From positions 119,501 through 183,500 of the forward strand of contig JAIWND010000028.1 in the NCBI GenBank assembly GCA_025330725.1: a stretch of DNA of 64,000 nucleotides, in the 5' to 3' direction. Positions within the stretch are counted from its first letter, which is position 1. Each line of letters begins with the position of its first letter. The position numbers and the translations under genes are program-made. Shown here one piece after another: positions 61,228 to 64,000 of the stretch. The notes beneath the pieces are model-generated. The model was not told the DNA's origin. It saw only the letters and a program-made list of their open reading frames with translations, and made no database searches. This DNA is from Chlamydoabsidia padenii (Eukaryota > Mucoromycota > Mucoromycetes > Mucorales > Cunninghamellaceae).

Positions 61228-62107
61228 TTATGTAGGTTGTGCCGAGTGATGTTCGTCAAGGATTGCCGCTGTTCCAAATACCTGTCGTCTTTGCATTGAT
61301 TTCCATAAAATGAAGAGCCCAAGTGAGCAATTGGAGTGTCTTTTTTTAATGAATACCATCAAACACCATTGCAGGAAAGATCGATAAAAGTTATTGATGC
61401 CGTATCGCCTTTAAGTTAATCATTGTTGTGCCATTAGCAATTTACTTTATGTTGGTGAAGGTGGGAAGCTTGCCGTAACCTGTTGTTTTAATGGCGACAA
61501 GGACAACCCAGAAGACTGCAGAAATACTATCGAATTCACTTCTAGAGAGAGAGAGAGATGTTAAACATATATCAGTTATAGCTCCCTATTACAATGGATA
61601 AATATACCTTGGATTCCAAAGTGTCATCCCATGTTCATCTTTGGGCAAAATAGACCAAGGTAGATAATATGGCCACAAAAGTCACCAAAGGGCAGATAAT
61701 GAATGTATAATCAAAAAGAAGTAGAGATACCACCATCGCTTCGATCGTCATAACAATCGAGTTGGAATACTTAGTAAATAGTAGTAATGCACGGAAGAGT
61801 CGAAGGATGGTGCATCAGAATCCATATATCTACAAAACGCTGGAATAAAAAAAAAAAAAGACGTGTTAGTTTCAGTCTGGCCAGCTACCCACTCATCCTT
61901 TACTTACCAATAGCAACCATTTTCACCATCATCCAGAATAAGCCAACAGCCGAGAAGAGCCACCTTGGTAAATTCCAAACAGACAGAACCTACAAAGAAA
62001 AAAAAAAGATCAGGCATTTTGTTGTTACAAATCCGTATTCTTCTTACCAGATCCAGTTGTTTTCAATCGACCGAAAAGCAAGCATCGTTTGCACCTTGAC
62101 ACAATCC
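61228..62107 (-). pseudogene. Kv-type potassium channel pseudogene
   Basis: Minus-strand exon-like segments line up with a voltage-gated K+ channel. At 61908-61989 there is SVWNLPRWLFSAVGLFW (transmembrane). At 61608-61839 there is RFVDIWI, then, in a different frame, an S4-like ILRLFRALLLFTKYSNSI and an S5-like VTFVAILSTLVYFAQ that runs into TGA. A third frame resumes DEHGMTLWNP. At about 61433-61541 there is FDSISAVFWVVLVAIKTTGYG, the pore helix and selectivity filter (family: TVGYGD), then a TAA. A last piece near 61280-61330 resembles post-S6 sequence (LGLFILWKSMQRRQ). The frameshifts and stops show decay. Splice sites between segments are still recognisable. Confidence 0.7.
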
Positions 62108-62435
62108 AAAGCAAGTGCAAGAAAGGTTCTAGTTGTTTGACGAATTCAAACCCAAGTTGAGAGACCATGCCACTATTTTCTAGTGTGTCTACCTTTCACC
62201 AATACCCCTAGTGAATGGGCGTATTTCGTCATGTACTGTAAAAGAGGCATCCGTCAAATATGAGATCTGTCTGCTGGTGGAGTGCAACTATGTTACAATT
62301 GTAATTGTTTTTCTTCATTGTCGAGTTTTATATAAAAGTTCCAAATGTTTGTATAAAGTAAGGTAGATTAAAAAGAAAGAAAGTAAGGAAAAGAAAAAAA
62401 AGAAAGGGGGAAATGAATGGTTTTGGATATCCCCA

Positions 62436-62448
62436 GCGGGATTTGAAA
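62436..62448 (+). promoter_or_regulatory. Exact GCGGGATTTGAAA motif
   Basis: It lies upstream of the potassium-channel pseudogene (which runs leftward) and downstream of the homeobox gene. It may be the relic of the channel gene's promoter. Confidence 0.5.
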
Positions 62449-62774
62449 TGCATTTCCGTAACCCACGTTGTTGTAGATCCTGGCATAAGATGATTCCTGT
62501 TCCTTTCACTTGCTCGATCTGTCCTTACTTGATTACATGTTTATTGGAACTTACTCTTCATATACTATTATATCTGTACTTGATCGCAGGAAAACAGGAC
62601 ATCACTCATATCAGCACAAAAGACGCTATTATGTCGGGTACATATTGTCTTGCTCCCTTGCACAATAGGTTTTCCCCCCCCACTCTAGTGCACTTGGGTA
62701 GAGTCTTTTTTTTTTTTACAGAATTGTGATTAGTATCGATGTGGGTAAGCATTTCCAAAGGTAAAAAGATCAAA

Positions 62775-62797
62775 GCGGGATTTCAATTTTAATCCCG
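62775..62797. promoter_or_regulatory. Motif dyad GCGGGATTT ... AATCCCG
   Basis: CGGGATT at 62776-62782 is mirrored by AATCCCG at 62791-62797 across 8 bases, a second palindromic arrangement like that at 20.7 kb. Confidence 0.45.
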
Positions 62798-63287
62798 AAA
62801 GTGTCCTTTATTTTTGCATGATTTCCGATATCTTGATGTCAAACTACGAATCATAATATAAAAAAGATTATATATATATATATAAGTCATTACTATGAAA
62901 TCATCATCATCATCATCATCATCAAACATCCACTGCAGCGTTTGTACAATCATGCGATATTTATTATGCATTATATATAAAAAAGGAGGGGGAGGATACC
63001 ATTATGTGAGTTGGAGTTGTTATGTCAATGAATTACATACATAATCACCACAAACATGGTCAAATTTGAATCCATCAAGACAAAAGAAGAGGTGTTATTA
63101 ACATAAGGGCAAACGTTATTATAAAAAGACTAGTACATCATAATCAATCAAAGGTAGTTATAAAAAAGGTATAGGTTCATAAAGTACAGTACATAAGACA
63201 TAAATGGGGAAGGGTGGGGTATCATAAGTAATAGAGTCATAGAAGGGGGCATAAAGGAATGAGGAGAAGGGTGGCGGGGTATCAATA

Positions 63288-63549
63288 TTATTCATGCATA
63301 ATAGAACCCATCCAATCGTCTTGTTCCCATATATAGTTGATATAATCTTCTTGAATCGTCTAAACCAAATAAAAAAAAAATAAACGAGTTAATATCTTTT
63401 TTTTTTCCTTCCATGAGCACAGACTTACATATGGATTGATCATCATATATGGCCAAGATGGGATGACAGACGCAGCTAGATCCGGGTCGGTCGGAGTTTT
63501 TTGCATCCAGTTCAGAATAAAGGCAGGGTCGTATTCATCATGTGATTGC

Positions 63550-63586
<37 letters not shown>

Positions 63587-64000
63587 CCATAGGAGATGGT
63601 GTAGTAAAAAATGATGACGATTCGTCGTAAAACCATAGATCAGAGTGTGGCAAAATAGGTGATGTCGTTGCTGAAGAAGAAGAAGAAGACGAGATGGTCC
63701 CTGTCCTGTCCATGGCTTCATTACCAAATATGTCATGATGATTCAAATAAATCGGATCTAATCTTCCATCATCAAAAGTCAATAGGTCTATTGGTGTTGA
63801 AGGTGGTTGTGGAGAAGGAATAGGTGTCGGTGTTGGTGGTAATGGAAGGACGCCGCCACCAGATTTCATTTGTTGCTGTTTTGCCTTTGCTCGTTTATTC
63901 TGGAACCATATTTGGACAGTACGTGGTGTCATTCCGAGCTGTTCAGCCAATTGATGTCGTTTGGTGGCATTTGGTTTAGTGTTGATCAGGTACTCGTCTT
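63288..64000 (-). CDS. Homeobox transcription factor, 5' part beyond window
   Basis: Two exons are visible (63288-63359 and 63429 to the right edge); the N-terminus and the start of the homeodomain lie outside. The window holds the homeodomain from its first helix onward: DEYLINTKPNATKRHQLAEQ and the recognition helix region MTPRTVQIWFQNKRAKAKQQ with invariant W, F, N and R. After it come Pro-rich and Ser-rich stretches, a run of 13 Gln (63546-63587 region), and an aromatic/acidic tail (NYIWEQDDWMGSIMHE) that could be an activation domain. Fungal homeobox proteins of this type regulate development; the target genes are unknown. Confidence 0.9.

Larger units (their letters stand above)
62108..63287. 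other. Spacer with two motif copies
   Basis: No gene is seen. It contains an exact motif copy at 62436-62448, a motif dyad at 62775-62797, an ATC/ATG triplet repeat near 62898-62922, and purine/T-rich stretches. Confidence 0.45.

Noticed and set aside
62448..62729. Open frame just after a motif copy
   Set aside because: No splice pattern, no family resemblance, and it runs into a poly-T; treated as chance.

Overview
The window is nuclear DNA of a filamentous fungus, most likely a Mucoromycota member (Mucorales-like). The evidence is dense eukaryotic genes cut by many short introns (about 50-120 bases) with GTAAGT-type donors and TAG/CAG acceptors, A/T-rich spacers with long homopolymer tracts, and a gene set that mixes animal-like families unusual in Dikarya (muskelin, a ZNF830-like protein, a Rac GTPase, a Kv-type potassium channel remnant) with fungal ones (a Zn2Cys6 regulator, a CreA/Mig1-like zinc finger, Nus1, an Nrd1-like RNA-binding protein). 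I recognised 30 protein-coding genes, 28 of them complete. The first is cut by the left edge and the homeobox gene by the right edge. I saw no rRNA, tRNA or CRISPR array.

Layout. 1-14.2 kb: a WD40-like protein, a repeat-rich spacer with a MITE-like element, a NIPA magnesium transporter, Rac, a DDX21-like helicase, a Zn2Cys6 regulator and muskelin. 14.6-31.9 kb: a cytochrome b561-like protein, Nus1, proteasome alpha5, a CreA/Mig1-like factor, asparaginyl-tRNA synthetase, molybdopterin synthase large subunit, an Nrd1-like four-RRM protein, a SERTA-like unknown and ESCRT-I Vps23. 31.9-34 kb is a graveyard with a decayed lineage-specific gene and a transposase remnant. 34-46.5 kb: CWC27 cyclophilin, an unknown with a possible LIR motif, Ran, ubiquitin-eL40, a Pus8/9-like pseudouridine synthase, acyl-CoA oxidase and a ZNF830-like protein. 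46.7-47.5 kb is a direct plus inverted repeat cluster. 47.7-64 kb: an unknown gene, an Air1/2-like zinc-knuckle protein, a PP2C (Ptc5/PDP-like), eL34, an F-BAR protein, mitochondrial malonyl-CoA:ACP transacylase, succinate-semialdehyde dehydrogenase, a broken potassium-channel gene and a partial homeobox gene.

Most genes are housekeeping and form no operon or cluster. Small themes recur: RNA processing (DDX21, CWC27, Air1/2, Pus, Nrd1), nuclear transport and small GTPases (Ran, Rac), and mitochondrial or peroxisomal metabolism (Mct1, SSADH, PP2C, acyl-CoA oxidase).

The most notable unexplained signal is a recurrent motif, consensus GCGGGATTTGAAA with close variants, in at least a dozen spacers, usually 60-280 bases upstream of a start codon. 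It is sometimes arranged as a dyad and is also carried, in variant form, by the 47 kb repeats. Other points are three GC-AG introns, pyrimidine tracts of up to 56 bases at intron 3' ends, and the potassium-channel pseudogene.
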